From Pedobacter polysacchareus (GTDB lineage Bacteria > Bacteroidota > Bacteroidia > Sphingobacteriales > Sphingobacteriaceae), in the NCBI RefSeq assembly GCF_019802255.1, contig NZ_JAHYSS010000002.1:372001-436000 (forward strand): a stretch of 64,000 nt of DNA, written 5' to 3'. Within the stretch, counting starts at the first letter, position 1; the number at the start of each line of letters is the position of its first letter. Positions 7,473-16,459 of the stretch are shown in pieces. Below the pieces are notes generated by a model. It had not been told where the DNA came from. It worked only from the letters and a program-made list of their open reading frames with translations, and ran no database searches. Made by a program: the position numbers and the translations under genes.

Positions 7473-9941
7473 ATGGATATACAATTTTTTGGAGAAAACC
7501 TCCTGCCCGGTAAAATCGGCCAATTCTTTATTGTTTTAGCATTTGCTGCTTCACTACTTTCTACGATAGCTTACTTTTTTGCGGCTAAGAATAAAGACCT
7601 TGGAGATCAATCATGGACACGCATAGGTCGGGTTTCATTTCTAATTAACTGGGTAAGTATCCTGGGAATTGGAGTTACTTTATTTTATCTGATTTTAAAT
7701 CATAACAACGAATATTACTACGTTTATTCGCACTCATCCAAAGAACTTCCGGTTTATTACATCGTTTCTGCCTTCTGGGAAGGACAGGAGGGAAGTTTCT
7801 GGCTATGGGCCTTCTGGCAATCTCTGCTGGGCGGTATCCTGATGTGGAGAGCGAAATCATGGGAAAATGGCGTGATGACCATCGTTGCCTTTTCACAGGT
7901 TTTCTTAACTTCTATGCTATTGGGCGTACAGATTTTCGGAGAGCGGATCGGTAGTTCCCCATTTATCCTGTTAAGGGAAGCGGTGAACCTGAAAGATATG
8001 GCACCGGTTGTATTTGCCGATCCTGAGAACTTTAAAAACTATTTGAAATTTATTACTGACGGCAGAGGATTAAACCCATTATTGCAGAACTATTGGATGG
8101 TAATTCACCCACCAACACTGTTCCTGGGTTTTGCCAGTATGATTGTTCCTTTCGCTTATGCGGTAACCGGTTTATGGCAGAAGAAATATAAAGAATGGGT
8201 TAAACCAGCGATGCCATGGGCATTGTTTGCGGTAATGATCCTGGGAACAGGGATTATCATGGGCTCCTTCTGGGCTTATGAAGCACTGAACTTCGGTGGC
8301 TTCTGGGCATGGGATCCGGTAGAAAATGCATCCATCATTCCATGGTTAACCCTGATTGCAGGAGTACACGTGATGATCGCTTTTAAAAATACAGGTCACT
8401 CATTCTTTACGGCAATTATTTTAATCATCATCAGTTTTGTACTGGTACTTTACGCTTCTTTCTTAACCAGAAGTGGTATCCTTGGCGAAACTTCCGTACA
8501 CTCTTTTACAGATCTTGGGATGTTTGGTCACCTGATCTTATACAATGTGGTTTTCCTAACCATTCCAGTGGTTTTATTGATCATCAGATGGAAAGAATTG
8601 CCAATTACCAATAAAGATGAAGAAACTTATTCCAGGGAATTCTGGATGTTTATCGGCGCTTTAGTGATTACCGTAGCCTGTATTCAGGTGATCTTCTCGA
8701 CTTCCGTACCGGTATTCAATGCAGCTTTCGGAACTAAATTCGCCCCTCCGATAGATGCAATTAAATATTACAACCAATGGCAGGCTCCTTTCGCCATCCT
8801 GGTTACCGTGATCTCCGGTTTCTCACAGTTCATGAAATACAAGAGAACTGACATCCGTAAATTCTATAGCAGCTTAATTGCTTCCATCGTTTTTGCCATT
8901 GTCATCACTGCTGGTTTTGTTTACCTGACCAATATCTACACCAACTTAATGTACATCCTGCTTACTTTTAGCTGTGTATTTGCCATTCTTGCGAATGCAA
9001 GGGTACTGGCGCAAGGGCTGGGTGGAAAACGTAAATTGGTAGGTGCTGCTGTGGCACACATGGGTTTTGCTTTATTGCTGATTGGCGCTTTAGTAGCTGC
9101 TGCCACCAATAAGCCGATCTCTATCAACACCACAAACTTCATCCCGGTGAAGGATTTTGAGAAAGCAGAAAAACCTGGTGAAAACATTGTATTGTACAAA
9201 AATGAGCCTAAGAAAATGGGCAGGTACACGGTCACTTATACCAGAGATACCACCATTGCACCAAATACCATTTACACACTGAACTTTAAGGTGTATGATG
9301 AGAAAACCGGTAAGCTGAAAGAAGATTTTGAATTGAATCCACATGTTCAGGCGAATGAGAAAATGGGATTGATTGCTTCTCCAGATACCAAACATTACTT
9401 TACTTATGATGTGTATACCCACATCACCAGTGCTCCGGATAAAAAGGCAATGCATGAGGATCATGAAGGACACAGTCCGGAGGAAAATTATAAAGCGCCT
9501 AGAATTGTGAACGTGAAAGCAGGTGATACTTTACACACCAGCAGTGGCATCATTACCATTAAATCACTGAACAATAAACCAGAAGCGAAAAGCTTAGTAT
9601 TGGCAGAAAACGACCTTGCAGTAGGTTTACCGCTGGAAGTAGAAGTGAATGGTAAAGTGTATAAAACGGAGCCGATCTTCCTGGTAAAAGGAAACAATAC
9701 CTTTGATTTTGCCCGTAATATTGATGAGCTTGGATTAAGATTCAGGTTTACTAAGGTGCTTCCTGATCAAGGAAAAGTAGAGTTGCAGGTTTTCGAAAAA
9801 CCTCAGCAAGCTAAGGATTGGGTGGTGTTTAAATCTATTGAATTCCCTTATATCAATTTATATTGGGCGGGTACAATAGTCATGGTGATCGGATTTTTAC
9901 TGTCGATCATAAGGAGACAAAAAGAAGCTAAAGTAGTTTAA
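7473..9941 (+). CDS. ccmF: cytochrome c heme lyase subunit CcmF
   Basis: CcmF transfers heme from CcmE to apocytochrome c. The 822-residue polytopic protein contains GQEGSFWLW (104-112), a His-containing IHPPTLF loop (near residue 212) and the WWD domain FGGFWAWDPVEN (274-285). A large periplasmic region after about residue 550 is followed by a final transmembrane helix near residues 795-815. No CcmH or CcmG is encoded nearby, which fits the reduced Ccm system that goes with CxxxY CcmE. A terminator follows. Confidence 0.93.
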   Translation: MDIQFFGENLLPGKIGQFFIVLAFAASLLSTIAYFFAAKNKDLGDQSWTRIGRVSFLINWVSILGIGVTLFYLILNHNNEYYYVYSHSSKELPVYYIVSAFWEGQEGSFWLWAFWQSLLGGILMWRAKSWENGVMTIVAFSQVFLTSMLLGVQIFGERIGSSPFILLREAVNLKDMAPVVFADPENFKNYLKFITDGRGLNPLLQNYWMVIHPPTLFLGFASMIVPFAYAVTGLWQKKYKEWVKPAMPWALFAVMILGTGIIMGSFWAYEALNFGGFWAWDPVENASIIPWLTLIAGVHVMIAFKNTGHSFFTAIILIIISFVLVLYASFLTRSGILGETSVHSFTDLGMFGHLILYNVVFLTIPVVLLIIRWKELPITNKDEETYSREFWMFIGALVITVACIQVIFSTSVPVFNAAFGTKFAPPIDAIKYYNQWQAPFAILVTVISGFSQFMKYKRTDIRKFYSSLIASIVFAIVITAGFVYLTNIYTNLMYILLTFSCVFAILANARVLAQGLGGKRKLVGAAVAHMGFALLLIGALVAAATNKPISINTTNFIPVKDFEKAEKPGENIVLYKNEPKKMGRYTVTYTRDTTIAPNTIYTLNFKVYDEKTGKLKEDFELNPHVQANEKMGLIASPDTKHYFTYDVYTHITSAPDKKAMHEDHEGHSPEENYKAPRIVNVKAGDTLHTSSGIITIKSLNNKPEAKSLVLAENDLAVGLPLEVEVNGKVYKTEPIFLVKGNNTFDFARNIDELGLRFRFTKVLPDQGKVELQVFEKPQQAKDWVVFKSIEFPYINLYWAGTIVMVIGFLLSIIRRQKEAKVV

Positions 9942-9950
9942 TTATATACA

Positions 9951-9998
9951 GCCTGAGCTTTCCTGATGATTTGATTCGTTTGGCAAGCTCAGGCTTTT
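9951..9998 (+). terminator. terminator after ccmF
   Basis: The arms GCCTGAGCTT and AAGCTCAGGC form a 10-bp stem with a 24-nt loop, followed by TTTT. It starts 10 nt after the ccmF stop. Confidence 0.8.
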
Positions 9999-10012
9999 GT
10001 TAAAGCTTAAAA

Positions 10013-10774
10013 ATGAAAGTAGTTTGTATCGGTTCTGGTCATGTGGCCACACATTTTTCTACTGCAATTGCTGCAGCAGGAATGGAATTGGTACAGGTAT
10101 GGAGTAAAAGTCAAGAACATGCGGAGGTATTAGCAGATCTACTGGGCGCTCGGGCTATTTCCGATAAAGCGAACATTGACCTTCATGCAGATTTATATCT
10201 GATCGCGGTAAAAGACGATGCGATTCCAGAAATGGCAGCTCTATTGGCCGGTGTAAACGGTTTGGTCCTCCACACTTCCGGTGCAACAGACCTGGATGTA
10301 TTCCCTGCTGCGATGAAAAATTACGGGGTGCTGTATCCTTTACAAACCTTTTCAAGGACTAAAGCGCTCGACTTTTCAAAGGTGCCGCTTTGTCTGGAGG
10401 CAAAAAATGAAACCATACTGACTACTTTAAAAAATATTGCTTTGCAGTTGAGCCCACTGGTTTATGAAGTGAATTCGCAGCAAAGAAGAATCCTGCATCT
10501 GGCGGCGGTTTTTGCCTGTAATTTCAGTAACCACCTGTATGCAATAGGACAGGAGATTCTGGAAAAGAACCAGCTGGATTTTGAGATTTTAAGGCCTTTG
10601 ATTTTGGAAACCGCTGAAAAAGTGCAGCATGCTTTTCCCCGCGATGTACAAACCGGACCGGCCATCCGACACGATGAACAAACATTATTGAAGCATAAAG
10701 AATTGTTAAACGGGATGCCTGAACTTCAGGTTATCTATGAAACTTTAAGTAAAAGCATTAAAAAAACAGTTTAA
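10013..10774 (+). CDS. Rossmann-fold DUF2520 protein
   Basis: The 253-residue protein has an N-terminal NAD(P)-binding fold beginning VVCIGSGHVATHFS (glycine motif GSGHVA, residues 6-11). A C-terminal all-helical DUF2520 domain has the patterns HTSGATDLDVF, GVLYPLQTFS and HLAAVFACNFSNHLY. It resembles the ketopantoate/pyrroline carboxylate reductase type of fold, but its substrate is not known. In Bacteroidota the gene often lies next to KdsC and Maf genes, as it does here. Confidence 0.85.
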   Translation: MKVVCIGSGHVATHFSTAIAAAGMELVQVWSKSQEHAEVLADLLGARAISDKANIDLHADLYLIAVKDDAIPEMAALLAGVNGLVLHTSGATDLDVFPAAMKNYGVLYPLQTFSRTKALDFSKVPLCLEAKNETILTTLKNIALQLSPLVYEVNSQQRRILHLAAVFACNFSNHLYAIGQEILEKNQLDFEILRPLILETAEKVQHAFPRDVQTGPAIRHDEQTLLKHKELLNGMPELQVIYETLSKSIKKTV

Positions 10775-10799
10775 TCATGTAATTGCCGTTTTTGGTGCT

Positions 10800-10807
10800 T
10801 ATTTTTG
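10800..10807 (+). promoter_or_regulatory. possible -7 promoter box for the ferredoxin gene
   Basis: TATTTTTG matches TAnnTTTG and ends 11 nt before the fdx ATG. Spacing to the nearest upstream TTG (10783) is too short, so the call is tentative. Confidence 0.35.
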
Positions 10808-10818
10808 AGACATAAATT

Positions 10819-11151
10819 ATGAGTATTTTTAAATTAAAGATAAATTTTGAAGAGAAAGGCAAAGAACCAATTGAACTTCCAATCGCTGGAGGAGAATCGG
10901 TTCTTGATGTATGCCATGATCACGGAATAGAATTACAACACAACTGCGGTGGTGTTTGTGGATGTAGTACTTGTCATGTTTACGTGACTAAGGGTATGGA
11001 TAATATTCAGGAAATTTCCGATAAGGAAGAAGACTTTATTGACCGTGCTGTTCGTCCTAGAATTACCTCTAGATTAGGCTGCCAATGTGTAGTCATCAGC
11101 GGAGATATTGAAGTGACGATCCCGGATCAATCCGAATTTTTAGGCCATTAA
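10819..11151 (+). CDS. fdx: [2Fe-2S] ferredoxin of the ISC/adrenodoxin type
   Basis: The 110-residue electron carrier has the cluster-binding cysteines C43, C49, C52 and C88 in the arrangement C-x5-C-x2-C...C within HNCGGVCGCSTCHV and LGCQCV. This is the vertebrate-type ferredoxin used in iron-sulfur cluster assembly. Two extra cysteines (C47, C90) sit beside the ligands. The iscX gene follows 19 nt downstream, which supports a role in cluster biogenesis. The other isc genes are not nearby, apart from hscB about 33 kb away. Confidence 0.92.
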   Translation: MSIFKLKINFEEKGKEPIELPIAGGESVLDVCHDHGIELQHNCGGVCGCSTCHVYVTKGMDNIQEISDKEEDFIDRAVRPRITSRLGCQCVVISGDIEVTIPDQSEFLGH

Positions 11152-11170
11152 TTAACAAACAAACAGCATT

Positions 11171-11413
11171 ATGCAAGATAAATTTGCTTTACCAATTTAT
11201 TGGAACGATCACGAAGACATCGCTCAGGAATTATATGAGAAATTTGGTGACGATTTCAATGAAGCCAAAATATACCGTATCAGGTTTACTGAATTATTAG
11301 AATGGGTACTTTCTCTGCCTAACTTTAAAGGAACCAAAGAAGAAAGTTCTGAAGGTCATCTGGAGCAAATCCAGTCGGCCTGGGTTTATGAATGGAGAGA
11401 TAACCAAAATTAA
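11171..11413 (+). CDS. iscX: iron-sulfur assembly regulator IscX
   Basis: The 80-residue acidic protein fits IscX (YfhJ): YWNDHEDIAQELYEKFGDDFNE, RFTELLEWVLSLPNF and a C-terminal W-x-Y-E-W. IscX binds the cysteine desulfurase IscS and iron and tunes cluster assembly. It follows the ferredoxin gene, as in proteobacterial isc operons, but here without iscS or iscU. The next gene starts 5 nt after its stop. Confidence 0.9.
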   Translation: MQDKFALPIYWNDHEDIAQELYEKFGDDFNEAKIYRIRFTELLEWVLSLPNFKGTKEESSEGHLEQIQSAWVYEWRDNQN

Positions 11414-11418
11414 ACCGA

Positions 11419-11946
11419 ATGTTTCTGCAAAAACTTAAAGAGATTACCACCTTCATCTTCGATGTGGATGGTGTATTGACAAACGGAGATATTCTGGCCT
11501 CAGATTCGGGGGAGTTTTTGCGGACATTTAATATTAAAGATGGTTATGCCCTGCAGCTTGCTGTAAAAAAGGGCTACCATGTTTGTATCATTTCTGGAGG
11601 TAAAGGACTGGCCATGCAGAAACGCTTTGAAGGATTAGGCATCACTGCTATTTTTCTGGGTGTATCAGATAAGGTGCAAGTACTTCATAATTACCTGGAG
11701 AAACGTCAGCTCAGATTGGATGAGGTGACTTATATGGGAGATGACATCCCAGATTTAAAGGTCATGAAACTGGTAGGTCTCCCTACTTGCCCGGCAGATG
11801 CCGTTTCTGAAATTAAAGCCATTTCTCAATACATTTCTCCCTATACCGGTGGTAAAACCGCAGTGAGGGACTTGATTGAAAAAGTAATGCGCGTACAGGG
11901 GAAATGGTTTGATGAAAACCCTGCAGCCGCTGATTCCAGCAAATAA
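11419..11946 (+). CDS. kdsC: KdsC-type HAD phosphatase (KDO-8-phosphate phosphatase)
   Basis: The 175-residue protein has the HAD motif I FDVDGVLTNG (D14 and D16), the motif II Ser in IISGG and motif III/IV YMGDDIPDLKVM. No large cap domain is present, as in tetrameric KdsC. KdsC removes phosphate from KDO-8-phosphate in lipopolysaccharide core synthesis. Related phosphatases with other sugar substrates look alike, so substrate is inferred. It lies 5 nt after iscX and 195 nt before the next gene. Confidence 0.85.
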   Translation: MFLQKLKEITTFIFDVDGVLTNGDILASDSGEFLRTFNIKDGYALQLAVKKGYHVCIISGGKGLAMQKRFEGLGITAIFLGVSDKVQVLHNYLEKRQLRLDEVTYMGDDIPDLKVMKLVGLPTCPADAVSEIKAISQYISPYTGGKTAVRDLIEKVMRVQGKWFDENPAAADSSK

Positions 11947-12140
11947 GCCTGCCCTTATTTTTATTTCTAAAATTTCTGTTTTTTAATGCTTATTATGTAA
12001 TAAATATGTTACATTAGAAGCGTTAAACCATGGATGGCTTTCTTCCTCTAATCTTACAAAAAACAAGGTGTTTTATACGGAACGAAATTCCTCGGATCTG
12101 CATGTAGGACTCCTGATTTTATAAAATTAAATAGAACCTC

Positions 12141-12545
12141 ATGAAGAAATTATTAATGATCTGCGGACTGTTATTCAGTGTAATCACATTCGCACAGGCG
12201 CAAGATGGTGGTGGTCGTCAGAAAATGACACCAGAACAAAGAGCACAAAGAAGTGCGGAAGGTTTGGCTAAAAAACTAAGCCTGAATGATGACCAAAAAA
12301 CTAAAGCTACGGCGATCTTTATGGATCAGGCCAATGTGATGGAAAAAGCCCGTGCCGCTGGTAACACTGATAAAGAAGCGAGAAGAGCAGAAATGATGAA
12401 ATTAGCAGATGATACAGATGCAAAGATCGGTGCTATTTTAACCGCTGATCAGAAAAAAACTTACGAAACCTGGAAAGCAGAACGTAAAGAACGAATGAAA
12501 GGTAATAGGATGGGTCAGGGACCCAAAGTGGGGGGGGAGCAATAA
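12141..12545 (+). CDS. periplasmic Spy/DUF4890-like protein
   Basis: The 134-residue product has a signal peptide (cleavage probably after FAQAQ, about residue 21). A highly charged helical region follows with two copies of an LxxxQ-type motif: MTPEQRAQRSAEGLAKKLSLNDDQ and ILTADQKKTYETWKAER. This matches small periplasmic proteins of the Spy/CpxP kind common in Bacteroidota. The exact role is unknown; family knowledge suggests chaperone or stress sensing. The C-terminus is Gly- and basic-rich. Confidence 0.75.
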   Translation: MKKLLMICGLLFSVITFAQAQDGGGRQKMTPEQRAQRSAEGLAKKLSLNDDQKTKATAIFMDQANVMEKARAAGNTDKEARRAEMMKLADDTDAKIGAILTADQKKTYETWKAERKERMKGNRMGQGPKVGGEQ

Positions 12546-12560
12546 TTATATTTTATTGCA

Positions 12561-12599
12561 AATAATAAAGGCGGCCATTGGCCGCTTTTATTATTTTTG
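12561..12599 (+). terminator. hairpin between the Spy-like gene and maf, overlapping a possible -7 box
   Basis: A 16-bp stem (12561-12576 with 12580-12595, loop ATT) is followed by T residues, a good terminator. Its 3' edge merges into TATTTTTG (12592-12599), which fits the -7 promoter consensus for maf. Confidence 0.75.
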
Positions 12600-12613
12600 C
12601 ACAAATATTTTTT

Positions 12614-13195
12614 ATGTATCAGCAAAAACTTCCTATTATTCTGGCTTCTAAATCTCCACGCAGACAAGAGCTAATGACTGCAATGAACCTTGATTTTAAG
12701 GTGGTATTGAAAGAGGTGGATGAAACCTATCCGGAAGAGCTGCTTCCAGCAGAAATTGCGGTTTACATCGCAGAGAAAAAAGCAACAGCATTTGATGAAG
12801 ACAGCAAAGGCAGTGTGATCATTACTGCAGATACCATTGTAGCCTATAATGGCGAAATTCTTGGTAAACCGGAAGATGCACATCATGCGACAGAAATGCT
12901 GACCAAACTATCGGGCACCAACCACCAGGTATATACCGGTGTCAGCTTAACCTTTAACGGCGAAATGCGTTCGTTTTATGATACTACAGAAGTATTTTTC
13001 AATGAACTGACGCCAGCACAAATCCAATATTATATTAAAAATTACCAGCCTATGGATAAGGCCGGATCCTATGGCATTCAAGACTGGATCGGTTTGATCG
13101 CGGTTGCGAAAATCATCGGTTCTTATACCAATGTGATGGGCTTGCCTACAGAACGACTTTACAAAGCTTTAGCAGAAAGCAATTGGTCTGTCTGA
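12614..13195 (+). CDS. maf: Maf-family nucleoside triphosphate pyrophosphatase
   Basis: The 193-residue protein carries the Maf signature LASKSPRRQEL near the N-terminus, then ITADTIVAYNGEILGKPED and KAGSYGIQDW. Maf enzymes hydrolyse non-canonical or excess dTTP/UTP-type nucleotides. I start at the ATG at 12614, because an upstream in-frame ATG at 12578 lies inside the terminator stem. The 3' end overlaps the convergent exopolyphosphatase gene by 37 bp. Confidence 0.93.
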   Translation: MYQQKLPIILASKSPRRQELMTAMNLDFKVVLKEVDETYPEELLPAEIAVYIAEKKATAFDEDSKGSVIITADTIVAYNGEILGKPEDAHHATEMLTKLSGTNHQVYTGVSLTFNGEMRSFYDTTEVFFNELTPAQIQYYIKNYQPMDKAGSYGIQDWIGLIAVAKIIGSYTNVMGLPTERLYKALAESNWSV

Positions 13196-14097
13196 TCTTT
13201 TAAACTTGCCAAAACGCCCATCTTCAGATCGTAGGTAGATAAACTCATTTGTTGAAGGTTGCCCAGTTCCAGGATATAGTCTGTGAGCAGGGCCGCCATC
13301 ACAATCATATCTACCCTTAATTTGATCAATCCAGGCATGTGGTCTCTCTCCTCATGACTCGAAGCGATAAACTTCGCTGATAACTTCTGATAATCAGAAA
13401 GAGGAATTGGATAAGATTTGATCGCTTTTAAATCCAACTCCGGATAAAGCATCCCGGTAAAGGTTTCAAAGGCGCCCGCAGAGCCAATCAAATGATTTGG
13501 CTGGTACAAGCTCAAGTTTTCTTTTAAATCGGCTAATTCCTCGTCTAAATGCGCTTTGATGGCTTGTTTATCGCTGGTGTTGATGGGGTCAGAATGAAAA
13601 TAAGCCTGCATCAATCGCGCAGCCCCGATGTTGTAACTTTTCTTCCAGTAAACCTGTTTAGGATCACAAATGATAAATTCGGTGCTGCCGCCGCCAATAT
13701 CCATAATTAGGCAGCGCTCCTGAATCAATCCAGTCACTTTTACGCCCTGAAAAATGTATGCCGCTTCTTCTTCACCACTGATCACAGTAATTTCAATTCC
13801 TGCATAGCTTTTGGCCGCCTTTACGAAATCAGCGCCATTAGCAGCACTCCTGATGGCAGAGGTAGCCGTTGCTTTAACCAGTTTTACCTCATGTTCCGCA
13901 ATCAGCTGACTAAATTGTTCCAGTGCCAGGAGGCCTCTTTCAAAAGCCTCCTGGATGATCATATTGTCATTGATTTTTCCTTCTCCCAATCTCACTGGCA
14001 GATTGGTTTTATAGATGATTTTAGGCTCAGGGCCTTCCAGATCAGCGATGATCAGGTGAAATGTATTCGTGCCTAAGTCTATAACTGCAACCTTCAT
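13159..14097 (-). CDS. ppx: Ppx/GppA family phosphatase
   Basis: The 312-residue protein has the ASKHA phosphate-binding motifs: VIDLGTNTFHLIIAD at the N-terminus, the central LIMDIGGGSTEFI and IGSAGAFETF. Family members hydrolyse polyphosphate or pppGpp. This short form lacks the C-terminal HD domain of E. coli Ppx, as is usual in Bacteroidota. It overlaps maf tail-to-tail, and it lies 4 nt downstream of the ABC permease gene in the same direction, so the three minus-strand genes probably form an operon. Confidence 0.9.
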   Translation of the reverse strand: MKVAVIDLGTNTFHLIIADLEGPEPKIIYKTNLPVRLGEGKINDNMIIQEAFERGLLALEQFSQLIAEHEVKLVKATATSAIRSAANGADFVKAAKSYAGIEITVISGEEEAAYIFQGVKVTGLIQERCLIMDIGGGSTEFIICDPKQVYWKKSYNIGAARLMQAYFHSDPINTSDKQAIKAHLDEELADLKENLSLYQPNHLIGSAGAFETFTGMLYPELDLKAIKSYPIPLSDYQKLSAKFIASSHEERDHMPGLIKLRVDMIVMAALLTDYILELGNLQQMSLSTYDLKMGVLASLKDQTDQLLSAKAL

Positions 14098-14101
14098 CTT
14101 G

Positions 14102-15436
14102 TTAATTTTTATAAGTAAACCACTTGATCATTTCTTTCAGACTGGTTTTCTTGCCATACATTAAAATTCCTACTCTGTAGATTTTAGAAGCGAGCCAAAC
14201 GGTGCCTATAAATCCAACGATTAGAATCAGCATAGACAGTGCCAATTGCCAATCCGGTACACCATAAGGCAAACGAACTACCATGGCAATAGGAGAGGTA
14301 AAAGGGATGATGGATAGCCAGAAAGCGATCGGCCCATACGGATCGTTGGCCACCACGCTTAAAGAAAGGGCATAACCAACAAATAATGGCATCATCATCG
14401 GCATCATAAATTGCTGCGTCTCTGTTTCAGAATCTACAGCAGATCCGATAGCGGCATACAATGCACTATAGAACAAATATCCACCAATAAAGAAAAATAT
14501 AAATACAAGAATAATTTTGGTCAGGTCTAAACCAGCCAGACTTTTTTGCATCGATAATACTGGACTATCTACCGTATCCACAGCTGCAGAACTGACTGCT
14601 GTGCCATCTGCTGCTTTCATAGACATCGTGCTGCTTTGCTTCAATTGGTCTTTTCCAACTAGAGTGGTCACTGCAAGGGTCGAAATGGAAGCAGTCAATA
14701 CAATCCATAAAATAAATTGGGTGAGACCAACCAAGGCAATGCCGATGATTTTTCCCATCATCAATTGAAAAGGTTTCACTGATGAAATCATGATCTCTAT
14801 GATCCTGCTGGTCTTTTCTTCAATCACACCCCGCATCACCTGGATGCCATATAGCATGATAAACATGAACATCAGAATACCGGCAACGGTGCCGATAATG
14901 GTGCTGGCACCTGCACTGGAATCTTGTTCTTTTCCAGTCTCGCTAATCTTTTTGGTATCAATATTAACCGTAGTTTTCAAACCATCCAACGCGGTTTGAG
15001 AGATTCCGGATGCTTTTAACTTTTGGTTTCGGAGGATGTTTTCTACATCTCTGGAAATCCTGCCATTGAGTGATAAACCGGCTTGTTTGGTGCCCAGCAG
15101 CTGAATCCCCTGTGGTTTATTGAGCTCAAAAGCGGGGATGTATAAGATGTAATCGTAATCTGTCTTTTTAAAGGATGCTTTTAGTGCATTTAAAGACTGG
15201 TCTACATAGTGGTAACTGATATTTTTATTGGAAGTCAGTTTTTCAGTAAGCGCAGTATTTTCTGAAACTACTGCTACTTTACTATGTGTCCCTTTTACGC
15301 CTTCAATTGAAAAGTAAATGATCAGTCCATAAAAGGCGGCGATGAGGATCGGGGTCAATAAAGTCATGATAATGAACGACTTTTTCTTCACCCTTGATAA
15401 GTATTCTCTTTGTATAATGAGTAAGATTTTGTTCAT
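14102..15436 (-). CDS. ABC-2 type permease (NatB-like)
   Basis: The 444-residue membrane protein starts with a cytoplasmic QREYLSRVKKKSF segment and a first helix (about residues 21-42). A large periplasmic domain follows (45-185), then five or six helices towards the C-terminus. This layout, with GVIEEKTSRIIEIMISSVKPFQLMMGK before the helix bundle, is that of NatB, the membrane part of sodium/organic-solvent efflux ABC exporters. The ATPase gene is 3 nt upstream. The transported substrate cannot be deduced. Confidence 0.87.
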   Translation of the reverse strand: MNKILLIIQREYLSRVKKKSFIIMTLLTPILIAAFYGLIIYFSIEGVKGTHSKVAVVSENTALTEKLTSNKNISYHYVDQSLNALKASFKKTDYDYILYIPAFELNKPQGIQLLGTKQAGLSLNGRISRDVENILRNQKLKASGISQTALDGLKTTVNIDTKKISETGKEQDSSAGASTIIGTVAGILMFMFIMLYGIQVMRGVIEEKTSRIIEIMISSVKPFQLMMGKIIGIALVGLTQFILWIVLTASISTLAVTTLVGKDQLKQSSTMSMKAADGTAVSSAAVDTVDSPVLSMQKSLAGLDLTKIILVFIFFFIGGYLFYSALYAAIGSAVDSETETQQFMMPMMMPLFVGYALSLSVVANDPYGPIAFWLSIIPFTSPIAMVVRLPYGVPDWQLALSMLILIVGFIGTVWLASKIYRVGILMYGKKTSLKEMIKWFTYKN

Positions 15437-15439
15437 GGC

Positions 15440-16345
15440 TTAGCTTTTTTGGGTTACTTTTTCAATGAAAATATCGTTCATAGTAGGGATCACTTCATCC
15501 AATCTGTTAATAGCTACATAAGGAAGTAAGGCTTGCAATACCTGATTTGCAGTTTGCTGCGCTCTGATTTTGATTTTTAGCCTGGTTTTATCCCCAATAA
15601 CGGTGTGTTCCAGTACTTCAAATAGCGCTTGAGCATTTTCAAAATTATACTCACCATGGTATTCCAGCCAATAAATATTGTTGCGGTACTGCGCCTTAAT
15701 TTCTGCAACCGGGCCGTCCAATATCTTTTTTGAACGGTGGATCAGCGCGATATTGTCGCAGAGTTCTTCCACGGATTCCATTCTATGGGTAGAGAAAATA
15801 AAGGTGGCTCCTTCTTTATTGAGTGCTAAGATTTCGTTTTTGATCACATCAGCATTTACCGGGTCGAAACCTGAAAAAGGCTCATCCAGGATAATCAGCT
15901 CTGGTTTATGTAAAACGGTGGCTACAAATTGTACTTTTTGCTGCATTCCTTTACTTAGGTCTTCTACCTTTTTACTCCACCAATCACCCATACCCAGTTT
16001 CTCAAACCAGTACCTGATCCTTTTGGTCGCCTCGGCAGTACTCAATCCCTTGAGTTTGGCAAGGTATAAAACCTGCTCGCCGATCTCCATTTTCTTGTAA
16101 AGCCCTCTTTCCTCCGGCAGGTAGCCGATCTGTGAGATGTGCTGCACGTTGAGCCTTTCTCCATTAAAGATGACTTCTCCGCTGTCAGGAGCCGTAATTT
16201 GCGTGATAATTCGGATCAGGGAGGTTTTCCCGGCACCATTAGGGCCTAGAAGGCCAAAGATCTTTCCTTTTTCTACATGCAGACTGACGTCATCTAAAGC
16301 CCGATGAGTAGCGTACTGCTTTACAATGTTATTTATAATCAGCAT
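15440..16345 (-). CDS. ABC transporter ATP-binding protein (NatA-like)
   Basis: The 301-residue ATPase has the Walker A GLLGPNGAGKTSL (about residues 32-44), a signature motif in the form LSKGMQQKVQFVATVLHKP, Walker B LIILDEPFSGFDP and the switch histidine STHRM. A C-terminal domain of about 80 residues with an LNKEG...LEYHGEY region is typical of the NatA/DrrA class. It is the first gene of the three-gene minus-strand unit with the permease and the Ppx-family protein. Confidence 0.9.
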   Translation of the reverse strand: MLIINNIVKQYATHRALDDVSLHVEKGKIFGLLGPNGAGKTSLIRIITQITAPDSGEVIFNGERLNVQHISQIGYLPEERGLYKKMEIGEQVLYLAKLKGLSTAEATKRIRYWFEKLGMGDWWSKKVEDLSKGMQQKVQFVATVLHKPELIILDEPFSGFDPVNADVIKNEILALNKEGATFIFSTHRMESVEELCDNIALIHRSKKILDGPVAEIKAQYRNNIYWLEYHGEYNFENAQALFEVLEHTVIGDKTRLKIKIRAQQTANQVLQALLPYVAINRLDEVIPTMNDIFIEKVTQKS

Positions 16346-16410
16346 CTTTTTAGTTTTAATAGTTTAGTAGCCTAACTTATTAAATTGTTACTGATGAAAA
16401 GATAAATAAA

Positions 16411-16438
16411 TAAAAAAAGCCACCCGAAGGCGGCTTTC
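16411..16438 (-). terminator. terminator of grpE-dnaJ
   Basis: On the minus strand a 9-bp stem (AAAGCCGCC with GGTGGCTTT) closed by a TTCG tetraloop is followed by a run of T. It lies 22 nt after the dnaJ stop. Confidence 0.88.
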
Positions 16439-16459
16439 TAGCATGCTGACTAACCGGAA

